Shown one piece after another: positions 38,901 through 53,900 of a stretch of 64,000 nt of DNA (its first letter is position 1; each line of letters starts with the position of its first letter). The DNA lies in assembly GCA_036850595.1 (NCBI GenBank), contig CM072163.1, positions 17,756,639-17,820,638 on the forward strand, given 5' to 3'. A model generated the notes under the pieces. It had not been told where the DNA came from. It made no database searches and saw only the letters and a program-made list of their open reading frames with translations. The position numbers were made by a program, and so were the translations under genes. The DNA is from Rhyacichthys aspro. Taxonomy: Eukaryota > Chordata > Actinopteri > Gobiiformes > Rhyacichthyidae.

Positions 38901-41900
38901 AATGGTCCAATTTTCTTCTCTTTTCTCCTTTGAAAATAAATTGCCCACCACTACTGTTGATACTTACATACAAAATAGATCACCTAGTTTTTTGAAGTGT
39001 TGAGATGACTCATTTTCGTTTTATTACTAGATATTAAAAACAGTTGGACTCCACTGTAATTTGGTAACATAAAATCCTCCTCTCTTACTTCCGTCACTGT
39101 GTCATGGAAAGCAATCCTTTCTGTTTGACCCAAACACAGAGCCACAGTGACACATTTAGAAATGTGTCACTTGCACTTTATCAAACGGAAGGATGTAAAT
39201 ATGATTGGACAGGCACAACACCATTACTTTTGCAGCATCAGGGGAAACTGTAAGCGTTACTTGAAAACAGGAAGCACACTGTGGGTGCATGCTTGTATTA
39301 GGAACTGAGAGGAATATGTGTCTATTACGACGTGTTGACAAACTCCCAGGTGGCTCCCAAACCGAATTAGTCAGTCTGGCACTCCGTCTGCTCTCCTCTG
39401 GCGACAAACAGCCCCACAGTGTTTTCCCCGAGTGGAATGGACGGACTTATTGCTCCTTCATGTGAGGGAACGATATGAGGAGTGTTATTGGATCGACACT
39501 GGTGCGGAGAGGAAGAGACCACGGACGGAAAATGAGAAATGAGAGTGAGAGCTCACCCCCGCTTTTCTGCAAATCTTAGCAGCCAGCTGTCTCCAGCCTC
39601 CGAGAGCATTAACGCTTTTTTTTCTCCCCTTTACCCCATTAAAGAAGTCAGAGTGTAGAACATGACAGCAGAGGCGGCTACAGCAGCTCAAATCTGTACT
39701 CGAGTCAAAGTACGGTTATTTAAAAATGAAAATAAGGCAAGTAAAAGTAAATGGTGAGAGTAGAGCCACAAGTGAACAGATTTATTAAGTACTGTAGCTC
39801 AATAAACATGTCCATTGTTTAAAAGTAAAAATAAATTCACATGATTGGTGATGTCATGCTGCAATCTATCAAAACATTACAGTTGAATTTGATGAAAATA
39901 TTTTGTGCATGACTGACTTGGGCAGGACTTGATATGCATGTGATTCTGGACACTCAAAGATATGGATGAAACTACAGTAATCTTTCAGGAATGTTTTAGG
40001 CTGTGGACTATATCGATACATACAGTAAAAAGTTCTGCTTTATGGTATATTCTGGTGTTCCTGAACCTAAACTGCAATCCGTGTTAGTTGTGAGCCGACA
40101 TGTTCACACCAAAAATAACTCAAAAATGTTTGTTATTTCTGTTGAATTGCTGTTTTTTATCAAGCTTGGATATTAATGTTGTTTTAAATAATTGAGTTAT
40201 TTCACATTTTTATGTACTGGCCATGTTAGCCATCCTCAAATTATCAGCAGAGCAAAGTGTAATGGCTTGTGTTGAAAAGTTATCTATAAACTCTGCCATG
40301 TTGCCTGATGTTTACATCTACTTTACGTTGAACAGTGTCTGCTGTTGTAGACATAACGCTGTGGAAAGTTGGTTCCGGTCCAACTGGAGTGAATAAGAGT
40401 CAGTTCAGAGAGAGGACCGAGGCTCAGAGTCTGTGAAAGTGAACCTGATCCAGTGTGGATGGAGAAAAGATGCTCTGTGCTTTGTAAAATATAGACATAT
40501 GGCAAGTTAGATCCAATCATGTTCATATAAAAGGCCAGCAGCTAGATGGAACCCTTGTTTTATTGGTCAGTGTTTAAATACTTTTGCCAACAAGGAAAGC
40601 ACTTGGGCAGAGCAGGATTGAAGGCTCTGATGTGTGCAAACGAAAACGAGGAACGTACAGAGAGGTCCCAGTGACCAATCAGAACACAGAGCACACATTA
40701 AAACAAGTGTTTTTACTAACAGCCTTGTTTTAGTTAGTTAGTTTAGCTCAAAAATACCTGGAAAACACCATGTACATTTTATGGAACAAGCTACTTTCCA
40801 TTAGTGCACGCCATAATCTCACCCCTAACAAGGTAATCCATCTTTTAAATGCATCCACGCCCTTCTCTTTTCAAAGACCCTGTCCCTGTCAATCATCGAA
40901 CCTTTACGAACGCACAAACAGATCACAATTGTGAGACGCAAACACACTGGGAAAAAAAAAACAAAAAAAACAGACGCTAAACGCCACAATTATTCCTGTC
41001 AGAGATTAGCGCCGCGCTTCTAATTGAAGATTATACTGGAGGATTATTAGTGCGGCTACTGAGCTGGAGACGATTATTTGCAGCTGCAGCGAGCGGCGGC
41101 GACGGTGGCTGCGGAGCGTGTGCTGGAGGAGGTAGGCCCACCTGCAATGTTATTCGCTTATTCCATTAGTTTAATAAATACAGCTCTCTGGTGACATCTC
41201 TGTCTAGCATGCAGAACACCCAACTGAAAAAAAAAACCTGCACTGGAATGAAAAAAGATAGAATCAGACAACTAGTACTGGAGAAATTACACACAAGGCT
41301 GCGAAACATAGAAATATAATAGGACAAAGGAAATAAAAAATGAAAGCAGTCTAGTCTCGGAGAGTGGTAATTTGTGGGCAATACTGAGCTGCAGAGTGAG
41401 GGATACACAGATAAAGGTGAAGATAGGCGGATGAAAAGGGAGGTGTTACTTTGAGTTTGATGTCGCTCTTTTATTTGTGTCTCTGGCACAAAGCGATGAA
41501 AGACCAACTGTTCATTTTGAAAAGGCAGAAGATTAAGACGTCGGTGCCTTCTTTTCCAATACTGACACTGAGCAAGCAGATATCAGCCTTAAACGTATCA
41601 GCTTTTTTCCAATAACAAGTTGGTGGAAAGTACACTAAGGCATGGGACCTATTAGTTATGTCTATTCTGTACAGTTGTAATTTTCAGAGTTCTGCAAGAG
41701 TGCTTTAATAATAATAACACATTCCATTTATTATTTACTTTACATTTTCATTTTCAGTTATCGCCCACAATAATACAAGTATAATCTCCTAGACAAAACT
41801 GCCATCTTTAAAATATTAACGAGATACCAGACAGGCGTACAGCAATTATTTATAAAACAGTCATGGACAAGAACTGCACTCATTTTTGGCTCCCACAATG

Positions 41901-44900
41901 GAACAAAAAGCACACTTTTGGCACACTTTGATGGATTCAAAAAGAAAACTCCCTGAATGAGAGCTCAGGTTGCTTCCATTTAAACCAGCTGTTTATTACA
42001 AACTATACTTACGCCAGCAGAGACACAGAGAGGCCATTAGTAGCAGGTTGTGTTAGCATAGCGACAAAAATCTATGAAACCCCGCTTCCTTCCGATGCTT
42101 TATTATGTCACAACACCACTAGACACTGACCAGAAGTACAAACTTTAATCTGCTGCTTCAAACTAATCAGGATTAGAGAGAACAAATAAGCAAATAAATG
42201 TGATCTAGTGCATAAATTTGATTGACACTGCCATTGTTGGTGATGCCTCTGGAAAATGAAAGGAATATATAAATAAATGGTGCAGCTGCTGTACCCCAAA
42301 AGCTGAAATACAGTGCTGTAAAAAGTATTTGCCCCCTTCCTGATTTCTTTTTTTTAAGTATTTGTCACACTTAACTGTTACAGATCATCAAACGCATTTA
42401 AATATTAGACAAAGATAACTCAAGTAACCACAAAATGCAGTTTTTAAGTGAGAATTTTATTTTTTAAGGGATCTTCTTGAAATGTTGTGGTGATTTTTTT
42501 TCTATATCCCCATCCCTACTGTACAGACAACCAGTTCATTCCAAATCATATGTGCATGTGTTTTAGCTATGTAGTTATAATGTGCATTAATCTGGACCTG
42601 GATTTCTTCTTTCTCGATTTTTTTTTTTCATCACAGTGCCAATTTAAAACTTCTACTACTACATTTTTATTTTGGGCTCTGGAAAGGGACGACAAAGGTC
42701 TGAAACCCCTGAGCATACGGCAGTCAGGGGTTACCACAGTTCATTTGATGGAACATGACAATGCAAAGCTAATGCTGCTCCCCCCAGAGATCCCCCCAAC
42801 CGCCATCGTACATCCCCCTTTTGCACTTCACTCCGAGATCATATGTGACTGATCTGCCCCCGGCACTCCGACAGAACACCGCTCCATCATCCACTTATCC
42901 GGCACTCCGACTCCTGACCGCCAGAGATAGGCGGATTGCACCTGAGAACAGATGAGAGGGGTGGGCTGTGAATGAGGGGAGGGCGGCTTCTCTCTTTTAC
43001 AGTCAATCTCTGCTATATTTCCAGCACTTTGACTCTGGACACTTGATTTCTTGGCACCACTTTACCCATTTCCATTACAAACACTGCCGTGACAGCGCAG
43101 AGGTGTGATGTCAGGTTAAAACAAAGACGGCCGGACGGGCTGAGACTGTGAAACGTGTCATTTGGAGGAGTATAGACTGACGAAGGAAAAAGTGTGGCTG
43201 CGGAAGAACAACTCTTTACACTTTGACTTCACAGAGCTCCAGCCTCCACATTCCACATTCTGTTTCTCGATGAACACAGCAGGAGGTTTCAGGCTTGGGT
43301 TTTTATTAAAGCCATCCATTTCTACAGTTGAGCTTTTACTCAGGTGGGTCATAGAGGATTTTATTTGAGTGTAAAGTAGAAAAATGTCCAGGTTTTGAAC
43401 ATAATGTCTAATCTAGTGTTCAAAAAAGTCTCTTTCTAGGTTTTTTCTCGTCTTTTTTTTGGTTGCATTTGCTTGTGAAATTGAAGATTGCAATTCCACA
43501 CCAAGGCCTTTAATTTCTACAGCCTGTGGGCACATACGGTAGCCCAGTAAGGACATGCTATTATCTGAATCAGAATCAGGTTCATTGCCAGGTAGAAAAG
43601 GTGAAAAGATTTTTAGAGCACTAGGAATTTGTGGGCGCATACACTGATTATGACTCACATATGGTGGCCCTGCAGGGACAAATAAAAAATAAATCAGGTC
43701 AGCCTTAAATTACAAGCAAAATAAGTTTAGTTCATTCGCACAAACTGTAAGCAATGATTAGCTGTCCAACATTTCCTTCGTTAGTGACATAGTAAAAAAT
43801 TGGAAGCTTTCATTCATAAAATAATTATGGTGGCCCTGCAGGGACATGCTGTTGTCTATGAACAAACCCTGTGGAAATAATTTAGCTGATGAGGTCACCC
43901 TAAAATTACAAACAGTTAATAATGATTACCTCCTGAATAGGCAAAGTTTGTCAACTGGAAGTAATGGAACTTGATTGGTTCTACAGCTTTACACAACATT
44001 TTTACACAATTAACAGAACTATATTTTAAATGCAATTAAAAGCTGTATATCCTATGCATTTAGCACAAACTTCAAAAAAGGATGAGCTATTCAGAATTTC
44101 CTTTGCTAATGACAGTAACAAATTGGAAGCTTTCATTTAGAAAATAATTATCTCAAGGGATTACTTACGCTTTATGAGGTGACATGAAATGAAATGCAAA
44201 GATTACATAATGTAGTTATCAGGACACCTCTTGATAAGCAGACATTAACAAAGACAGGGACTAAAAACAGTAAAGGGTTCCAACAAAGAAAATCCAACAT
44301 CCAGACATTTTTGTGACAGAAAGTATCCCCAAAGTAAGATAGTAGTCTCAAAGGGAGACAAGTGAATTGCCATAAAGCTGCACAGGAGTAAGCTCAGGAG
44401 TGGTAAAAATACAATAAAACAATAAAAACATGAGCTTGATTGCAATATAAAGCATAAATATCATCTATGTAAAACTCAACTGTACATTGCATTACGCTCA
44501 ATAAAATAAATGAAAGTGATTTATTCAAGGGATAATGACATGGATCATCTGGAGGTAATGATGGATCTTTGCGTAAATCTCTGTCACTGTACGATTTTGG
44601 AATTTTCTTAAAAATGATTAATCAGTCGAGGTAAATTTGCATCTTGTGGTTTTAAATGGATGTTCGGAAATAGAGTCTGAAAACGGACAATTGCAAAGTT
44701 GTTCGATCAAAAATATCTGACAGTGAGAAAGATTTGAGACAATCATAATGAATGCTGCTACAATTTATGTTTGGTAGCATTTAGCTGGATGACTCTGCAA
44801 TTACAAATAAAAGATAACGATAACTCGCCTTTGCCAGAATCACCGCAGCAATATGCAAAATAAACTATTCTCCCACAAATGGACTGTCATTAAAAATTCA

Positions 44901-47900
44901 ACATTCATGTCTTTTGGGTAATCTCTGCTCACATCTCTACTCATGTCTCTTTGTTATTAATATTCTTTCTTTCCTGCATGTTTCCATTTTCTCAGTGTTG
45001 TCATGTCTCTCCTGACTCCGAGTCTGTTGCCCTGAGCCAAGATTAGATCATTTAAATTTGAAATCTCTCTTGTACACTTTCTGTTTCTATACTCCACCTT
45101 CCTGATTCTTACAATCATTTAACCTTTCTTGGCAGAACCATAGCAACGCCTCTGGCAACACTGTACATACGACCTCCTGCATTTATCATATTAAGACTTG
45201 TTAGTATGCACCCGACAGCGCTGCTCTTGTATCCCTGTCTAGAGCGGCTTCATGTGCCATGTGTTTAACGGATGGCATGTGGAATGATAAGGGCCTGGTG
45301 GACTGGTGCGTTTAACTCATTGAGACAAGAAAGGCTGGATGTCTGGGCGGGGGTCAGCGGATGAATGCCACAGAGAGAGAATGGCTGCGACAGATTGGAT
45401 CTAAAGATGAGGAAGAGGAAGAACAGCGCACAAGAGCCTCTCTGGATCCTTTCTGAGTTATGACCAGGAGTTTCAGAGAGGGCATGGACAGTTGGCAAAT
45501 CTGTGGTTGCATTTATAATTTGATGGTATTTGTATTTGCCTCAGTATTTGTCCCTGCAGGGCCACCGTATGTGAGTCATAATCAGAGTATGCGTCCAAAT
45601 GCAAACACAAATTCCTAGAGCTCTAAAAATCTTTTCACCTTTTGTACCTGGCAATAAACCTGATTCTGATTCAGACAACAACATGTCCTTACTGGGCTAC
45701 CGTACGTGCCCACAAGCTGTAGAAAATAATTTGGTGTATGGTTTAGCAGTTACAATAGTATTTTTTTTGCCTCAGACATGATACTCAACAAAGTGCATGG
45801 AAAGAAGTGGATGAAACATTAAAGATAGTTTTTACTTCAGAACCTCATGAACTTGAACTTAATAAACAGCTATTCTGTTCAACAAACAGACAGGAATAGA
45901 AATAGAAAATGCTGGCCAAGATCAAGTTAACAAGTTGCTAACATTGTGAGGAAACTTCCATCACCATAAAAATCTCAGTAAACGAAGTGAAGAAAAGAAC
46001 AGAAATAGGTTTAACTGGGCTGTGGGGAATAATGATAATAAAAAAACTAACTTGGCAAACTGTTGCCAGTTGCCATTGTTTTACCATCACAAGCCCCTTC
46101 AAAGACAACTCTGTAAACTCCTTTTTCAATATGCTAATAATAAATGCTGTAACTGTGTAAGTGTCACTGTCAATCAGTACCACTGTGGATAAAATATAAG
46201 TGACGCACAAAATGTGACACTGAGGCAAAGATCAATACTGAATCATATTTATAAAATAGGATCACATCAACTTTTTGATTCGTAAAGTTTCTGAGTATGA
46301 GAAAATATTAGTGGGATGGTTGTTAAATTAGTGTTTTGTTTTTTTTATTCCCCAAAAAACTCAGATTAACAAAGATTAACATTAAATTAAGCATCTTTGG
46401 GCTAAGCCTGACCTTAAACCTGGTTAACTCCCCTGCATAAGTTTCCATGTTGACTGACAGTGACTCACAATGATTCTGGTTTTATGGAACTGAAATTACA
46501 ACAAAATGAGTCATACTTACTTGTGTTAGCCCAGATTAATGCTGTGGGTTGTTTATTGTAGGCCCTTCTGAGTTTCTGAAGTGCAAGAGGATTCAGTATG
46601 TTTCCCTTTCCATTTTTATTAGTCCAGACTTTGGACTTCCCTGTACCACATTGATTTGAGTACAGAATTAGAGGAACTATTAGAAGGACCTCAGTGTACA
46701 GAGCCTGTTGATTTGTTAATCGAGAAATGTTGCCTTGTGTCAAAACATGAAGGTAAAATAAATAAATGAATAAAAAAACAACCTTTGTGGGTCAAAACTA
46801 CTGCATTTCTGCATTTGTTGCCATAGAAATATTATGTCATACATATTTTTTTCCTATTTTTTTTATGAATGTTATAATCAGCTTCAGTCCTCACCATACA
46901 TAGCTAATAATTATGAATTTTCTGAATATTTATCCCCTTGAATACGTTTAGTGATTAATGTTTTTTTCCAACCCATATATTTAAATTTGAATATTTGGGG
47001 GGTTACTATCCAAGTCTGAGAGTGTCAAAAACATTGATTGATTTATTTTAGAATTTTGCGCAAAGTCATGTGTGAATAAAGATAAATAAATAAATACAAA
47101 AAATAACAAATAAACAAAAAATAATAAATTGCTCCACTTGGCTCCCTAGGACCCACACAAAAAAGATCTGTAATGGTTGCCATGGAAACAATAAACAACC
47201 ACAACAACAAAAAAAAATCAAAAATAGAAATCATATTGCAATGATAGTGTTTTGAAAAAAAATTATTTTGAATGTGACTTTAGTTGAAAGGCATATGAAA
47301 GACTTGAAGAAAAAAAAAAAATAATGATGAAAAAATCACCGCAAAGTATACAACCTGGCCAGATTTTACACCATTCGCATCAACACAGCCACAGTTATGC
47401 AAAAATAAAATTCAAAAAACACAAAAGCTCCTCTCTTTTATATCTAGGTTGTTATGACATCTTCACCTGCTTTCGACTGCTCAGTAGAAACCAGACAAAC
47501 ACACCCAAAATACTTTCAACCAAACCAAAAATGGTGTGAATGCTCCCTCTATGGCGTAATCAACCCAACCGCCTCGCAACCAACACCACCTCCACCGCAA
47601 TTTTCCACTCTTCTCCTCCTCCTCGCCAAGCAGTGTGTGAGTAATGAGGACAGATGGCTGGAAGCTTCTTGCTGTTTCTTTGGGCTTGTCCACCCCCCAC
47701 CCCCCAAACACCTCCCTGCCCCTCCCCATTCCCCGCCCCTGGTCCCCTGTAACTGATGGTTTGGTTGCAGAGACTCAGTAAGAATAGCAATGCGGGCCCT
47801 ATCTCTTCCTGCGAGTGCCGGGAGGGGCGTCGAGCGAGGGAAGATTAGTGCTGACAGAGGAGAATCGTGTGAGGACAAACCCAGCCGGTCTGTGATGTCA

Positions 47901-50900
47901 GCTTGTGTTTGTTGGGTATGAGGACTGCAGGTGTGCACGGCTGTATGTGATCCCATATGTGTCCGTGCTCGCTTGGAAGCGCTTGTCCCCCGCCTCAGGT
48001 TCCATACATAGGTTGACAAAGTATCCCGAGAAGGACATTTTATAGATAGCAGGCTAAAACCGAAAGAGGAACTGACCTCGGAGCAAACTCGGAGCTGTAA
48101 GTACATCGCTGCAGTCGGCCTTCCTGTATAGAGCATTTTACAGTGAGCGAATGAAAGGTTGTGTCAATGAAGTATGCAGTTAAACAGAATGGAACTTATA
48201 GACCAAAACAAGATCATTTCCTTGAAATAACTATTGGAAAAAAGCTCCAAAGACTTCAAGGGAAAGAGCCATTACTTCTTGTTTTTGTTCTGCAAAAGCC
48301 AAGAGTGGACAAACAGAGCAGTGTTGGAAAAGAAGCTCATTCATGTTTCTTTTTAAACATGCAATTGTGCATCAGAGCTGAGGACAACTGATTATCAGGC
48401 CTATTAACAGTTGATTTCTTCATACACACCAGCATGTCCCTGCAGGGCTACTGTAGGGGCTCACAGGTTTAAATAACGGTTTTTGGTGGTGGAATCCTCC
48501 TGACACAATAGCCTTAAAGCACTAAGAAGCAGTGTTTGGCTACAGTAGTTTTGGACAATGGGAGATGAGGACTCTGTGAATTGAAGGAGAACAGAGATAT
48601 ATTTCTGGATAAATTATAATTTTGTAATATGCACTATTCAAACATGCAGCAGTGTTACAACGCTGTTCCTGCACAGTTAACTTAACTGAATAAGTTTGGG
48701 ATTTAGTCGATTTGTAGCCAATGTACATTTTTGTCAATGTAACTCTTGTTTCTTAAGATTACTGAGACTACTCTGTCTGGTGAGGTGACATTTTCAATTT
48801 GCATACAGTTTACTCAGCGAGAGATCCCCTTTAGCAACAGGCCGTACGGTTCACAAGTTTCCGATATACATTGTGATTGTGATGGTATTAACAACCAGGC
48901 CTCCTTATGGCAGCTGTTTGCATATAAAAATGACTGCATAATGTTTAACTATAACGTTTCTGGTATCCTGTCCTCACTTTATCCAATCAGAAGTGAGAAG
49001 TCACTCAGACTCGCTCAAAATAGGCAGTCTTTGCATTACAAAGTTTCAACAATAGTGGCCCAAAAATTCTAAGCAGATAATCTGAATTTGACTTTGCAGT
49101 AGTAACATGTATGCTTGTTAACTGAATAGGCAAAATAAGCTTGATTTGTCAGTGGCTGATTGTATTGTACATGTTACTGCAGTGGTTAATGGGGAAACAT
49201 GATGCCAACTCCATAAAAACAATTGCAGAAGGTTACTTAGTAGACTGGCAACTTATACTTACTTACTGGTAACTCTCCTAAGTTACAGTTTGAAACCAGA
49301 CTCATAAATCTTCCTCCTACTGCTACTGCTAAGTGTAACAAACACTCTGTGAGATAATCAAATATGTAACTATGATATCTGCATTACTAACATAACTATT
49401 AGCTACTACTAGTCCCAAAACGCCAGTCCAGCACTGTTTAGTAGTAGCGATTGCGGTGCTTTTTGTTGGTTTTGTTTTGGTTCCGGTGAACAAAATAACA
49501 TCTTTGTGACGTGTGCAATAACAAGCACTATAATTACATTCTGTTTAGCGCAAGTTCACACTGACCCACTTATTACTGTTTGCCTTGAAGCGCTGTGTTT
49601 TCCTCCTACTCCGCTGTGGAAAAGTGCACCAACCATGACTCAGATGAAGCTGATAGTCCCATCAGCACAGACCATTATCGAGCTTTCAGTAAAGTGTCAA
49701 ACCCCCAAAATATTATTTGTCTTGTTAAATCTCCCTATCAAAGGCAAAAGTCAAATTCAAAAGTTCAGCTGTAAGATAAAGTAACTTTAAAAGACGGAGA
49801 GTAAATTGGGTGTTGATATTTCTCTGTGGGGGTCAAAGTCTACTGTGTGCCAGCAATTTATTCCCGTCAAGAAAGACTAAAACCTGCAGCCAATGAAGGC
49901 CCATCACACATGAATGTTCTATTATCCACCGAAAGGGCTGTCAAACAGAATAAATAACACACTCACCTGTCTCCGAAAAAACAAACACATCCCTCTGGTC
50001 AGGCCCGATCTCGGACTACACCAACCAAGTCAAGATTCAGCCGAAGTGAAAGAAACAAAGAGCTGGATAAAATACCTCAGTGTGAGAAAACAACAAGTCA
50101 AAAGATACAAAAGGCAACTCATTCCTGCTGCTTTCTTCACTTTCGAGCACACAGCCACCTGGACAAAAGGCATTTCAGTCACAAAATCTAACTGAAAGTA
50201 AATGTCTTGTCAAGCCCATAAAAGCATGCTCCAGTTTATATGTGGTGCTAAGACTCTCCATCTGCTCTTCTATAGACCCAGCCCGAGACAGGGATAGCAG
50301 TGAGCCTCATGTCAGACAGTCAGACATCAGACATTACTTAAAACCAGACAGTGCAACAAAAGAAGGAGCTGGGGCATTCCATTTGTGCACCTTTCTAAAC
50401 CAAACTATTGACTTTTATAACACCTTCTCAAGTAAATAATACAACAAAACCAGTCATTCCAACTATTCAGAGAGCACCCCTATAGCCATAAACATACGTT
50501 CAAGTAATCTTATCAACTTATAAACCTCTTAAAGTGTGTGGTTTTCTAACACGCCTGGAACCAACATGTAAGAAAACCTCAAAAGATCTTAATATTAAAA
50601 CTGTTGAAGTTTGCAGTTTAGAAAACACAGCGTAAAAGGCACGTCTTATTATTGTTGGACTATTTTAATAGTTTAGAGCAGGGATAAGCAGCTGTGGGAG
50701 GCCAGACTTTCAAACTAAAATATATAGTTAAGCAAATGATTTAAAGTATACATTTGCTTTTTCTTATTTTATTAGATTTCTTTACAGTTAAATAAGTTTT
50801 CTTGTTTTTCTTTTTTGACTGAAAACTTAGATAGATTATTTGAAGGTAGAGGGTTGAAGATAAGCAACAGAAAGGTGGAGAACAATGTTGGTGCTTGGTT

Positions 50901-53900
50901 CTACATACAGTAAGTCATCCATCAGCCCAAACCTAACAATATCTGCACTAACCCCCCCATACTGCAATTTTATTTTGTACCAAACAGAAAACACTGTGCC
51001 ACTATCACCATAAAAAGTAACAGTAACTCATAACAATTTCAATCTTTAGCCTAGGATCATTTTTTTCTGATTATTATTATTTATCTTTTTTCCAAGATTA
51101 TTTTTTGGGGCTTTTTTGGGGATGAGAGAGAATGAGGAATGACATTGGGTAAATGACCCGACCGAGACTTGAACCCGGGTCTCGGCATTCTTCAGCATTG
51201 TGACTATACAGCTCTACACATATGGAGAAGTGACATTGAAAACTCACCACTAACTAACCACGAAACGCCAAACATATATGATACACAGATTTGTTATGCC
51301 TTGACAGCCAATCATTATACCTCATTCAGACAGATGTAGTTATAATAAACTACAGATCTCTCCTTATGGATTTAATGACAAAAACATACTGTATGTACCT
51401 GCTGGAAAGACTTGATGCAAACTAAAGATAGATCTGTTTGTACATGCTCACATACAATTGTGTTATCTGTACTATTTAAAGAAGGGTTGACTTCAAATGT
51501 GATGCATTTTCAATTAGATAAAGAATCAAAATATGTCATCTGTTTATAGATTACTAGAGTGCTAACAAATTATGCTAATATATTCATACTCAAAGTGAGA
51601 GTGACAGGCAAAAGACAGGTAAAAGAACGTGGGCGGCAATGCTGATTCTTGGCCACACATCCGTCGTCCATCACCTCCAAACCTAATAATAACTGCTATA
51701 AAACTATGGTCCACCTCACTGCACCAATACAGAGCTCTATCCCAAAGTCGAATCCAGTATTCTTTATGTGCCAAACAGATGACACAGTGCCACATTACTG
51801 TTTAAATAAAGCCTAAAATCATATCATCTCTGGAGGCCAAGCCATCGTGATATGTCTGCGTTTGGACATTAGCGATGACAAGAGTGGGATTAAATAGCTG
51901 GCTGATCAAATCACATGGTCTTGACTTCATTTATCAAGCCTCCTGACCACCCTGCGCCATCATTCCACTCACCGACGCCAGCTAAAAATAGCAAGTTTAA
52001 CGGCAAAACGTGGCTGTTAGCATCAGTCGGCGCGGTGATGCTGGTTGACAAGGCGGATGAAGACAGATGCTGATGATTACGGGTGGCGCGCTGGGGATAA
52101 TTACGTATAATGTGTGGCTGTTTGGGACAAAACACAGGGACATCGGGAAAATGCGCGAGTATGAATTAAAGAGGGGGGCAGATGAAGCAGCTGGCTTTGA
52201 GAATGATGACACAGGAACGTGGGATAAAGACATGGACACGAGCTGAATCCCGATAAGCCTTTTGGGGACGGGAAGGGGAGGGAATGAGCGTGGTAAGGGA
52301 TGAGCGTGAAGAGACGGAGATAAGGACGGCGCTGTGAACACGAGATCTCAGGATCGGCAGACAAGCGAACAACAAGGGTCGGCTTACATTTGTGGACCTT
52401 CCAGGTGACAGTGGGCTCCGGCCTCCCCACAGCCAGACAGTACAGGTTCACATTCTCGCCCTCGTTCACCGACACATCTTTGGAGATGTTGACGATCCGG
52501 GCCGGCACTGTAAAACAAGACAAGACGATTAGAAAATGACTTTAATGTGATGTTCGGGGATTTTTGAAGCAGAGTTGGGAATAGAGAGCATGTTCCGGGA
52601 GATCCCTAGTCAGAAATAAATAAATGGAAGTGAATGGGGAGCAGCAAACTATTCTTTAAATTATTTTGTGGCTTTTTCAAATATGTCATATCAAGAAAGA
52701 CATTGTAGTAGAAAAGATGACTACGGCTTGATTGTAATTACGCTTTGTTAACTGCAATTGTTGCTTACAATATACATCACAGTTTTATAAGTCCATTACC
52801 CGTCTTTTTTACTGTTGCATTTAGTTTGACAGTTTAATCACCTAAAGCTCATTGTAACGGGAATCATCTGTGAAAAAATGACACCTTAAGACGTAGTCTA
52901 GGATTTATTATTAAGAATTTTAGACGAGAATTATCAGCCCACAACGGGATTTTGGCCAATCACAGCTCGCTCCCGATAAAAAGGAGCGCTCCCATTGGTT
53001 GACACTGATGTCAAGAATGAGGGACCAAGGAAATAAACCAAGAAAAACAAAATCAGCCGCTGCTAACATCCTCACTCTACGCTGTATACTGTTTTTAATC
53101 TTACATGAAAAGTCCTAGAACATCACTTTAAAACTATCTCTAATTCCAATATCATTAAAGATCATTAGAGTGAAGTCTATGAACACACATGATGCAAATG
53201 GCCATACCTTAGACCATCAGGCCATAAGCTGATTAATGATCTGAGTCCGAATGCTCAGTGAACTGTAACAGTGTGCATGACCTTCTATTTAAAATGCAGC
53301 AATTTCCAAATTGCAGCAAATGGCCATTAAACATCGACTTCTTACATCAGAGTGGGTTTAAATAATAGAAAGACATTTGTAGAAGAGGCGCTCCCAGACA
53401 TTTTATTCTTCTCTTTCAAGATTCAAAGTGGAGCCATGCACTAATGCTTTCTAATCAGTTCAACTTTAGGCAGTACAGGGGCCCATTTGCAGAGCATAAC
53501 ATTTGCAATTTTGAGTGACTCCAAGAAAAAAATACTCCAAAACATTAAATAGACCAACTGAAAAAAACTCTGAAGTTGCACAAAAGCCTTCAGACGTGCC
53601 ATTAGCGATGGAAATAAGTGATTGGACATCAAGTGGCAACATCAGTGCTACACGTGCATGCTCTGAATAATGCGTCCAGAATATGTTGTTTTAGTCTGTT
53701 TGACTCTTGTACCACTGTCATGTTTTGAAGAGCAACCACACAATTTAAGTTGATTTAAATGTTTAATGACTAGAAAAGTGTACATATCAGATCAATGACC
53801 ACTGATTTCTCATTAGAAACAGCCAATAACATGAATGAAGGAATGAAAAAAGTTGGAAAGCAGACGTCCAACTCTATTCACTATGCACCTAATACTCCCT

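Larger units (their letters stand above)
36820..52387 (-). other. iglon5: iglon5 intron within Ig2 (15.6 kb)
   Basis: The largest intron. It contains a TIR element at 37959-38237, a GC-rich island at 40880-41150, a repeat end at 42310-42475, related duplicated segments between 43.5 and 45.7 kb, a GC-rich open stretch at 47.55-48.1 kb, and a SINE fragment at 51095-51190. The rest is AT-rich with no exon-like signals recognised. Confidence 0.85.
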
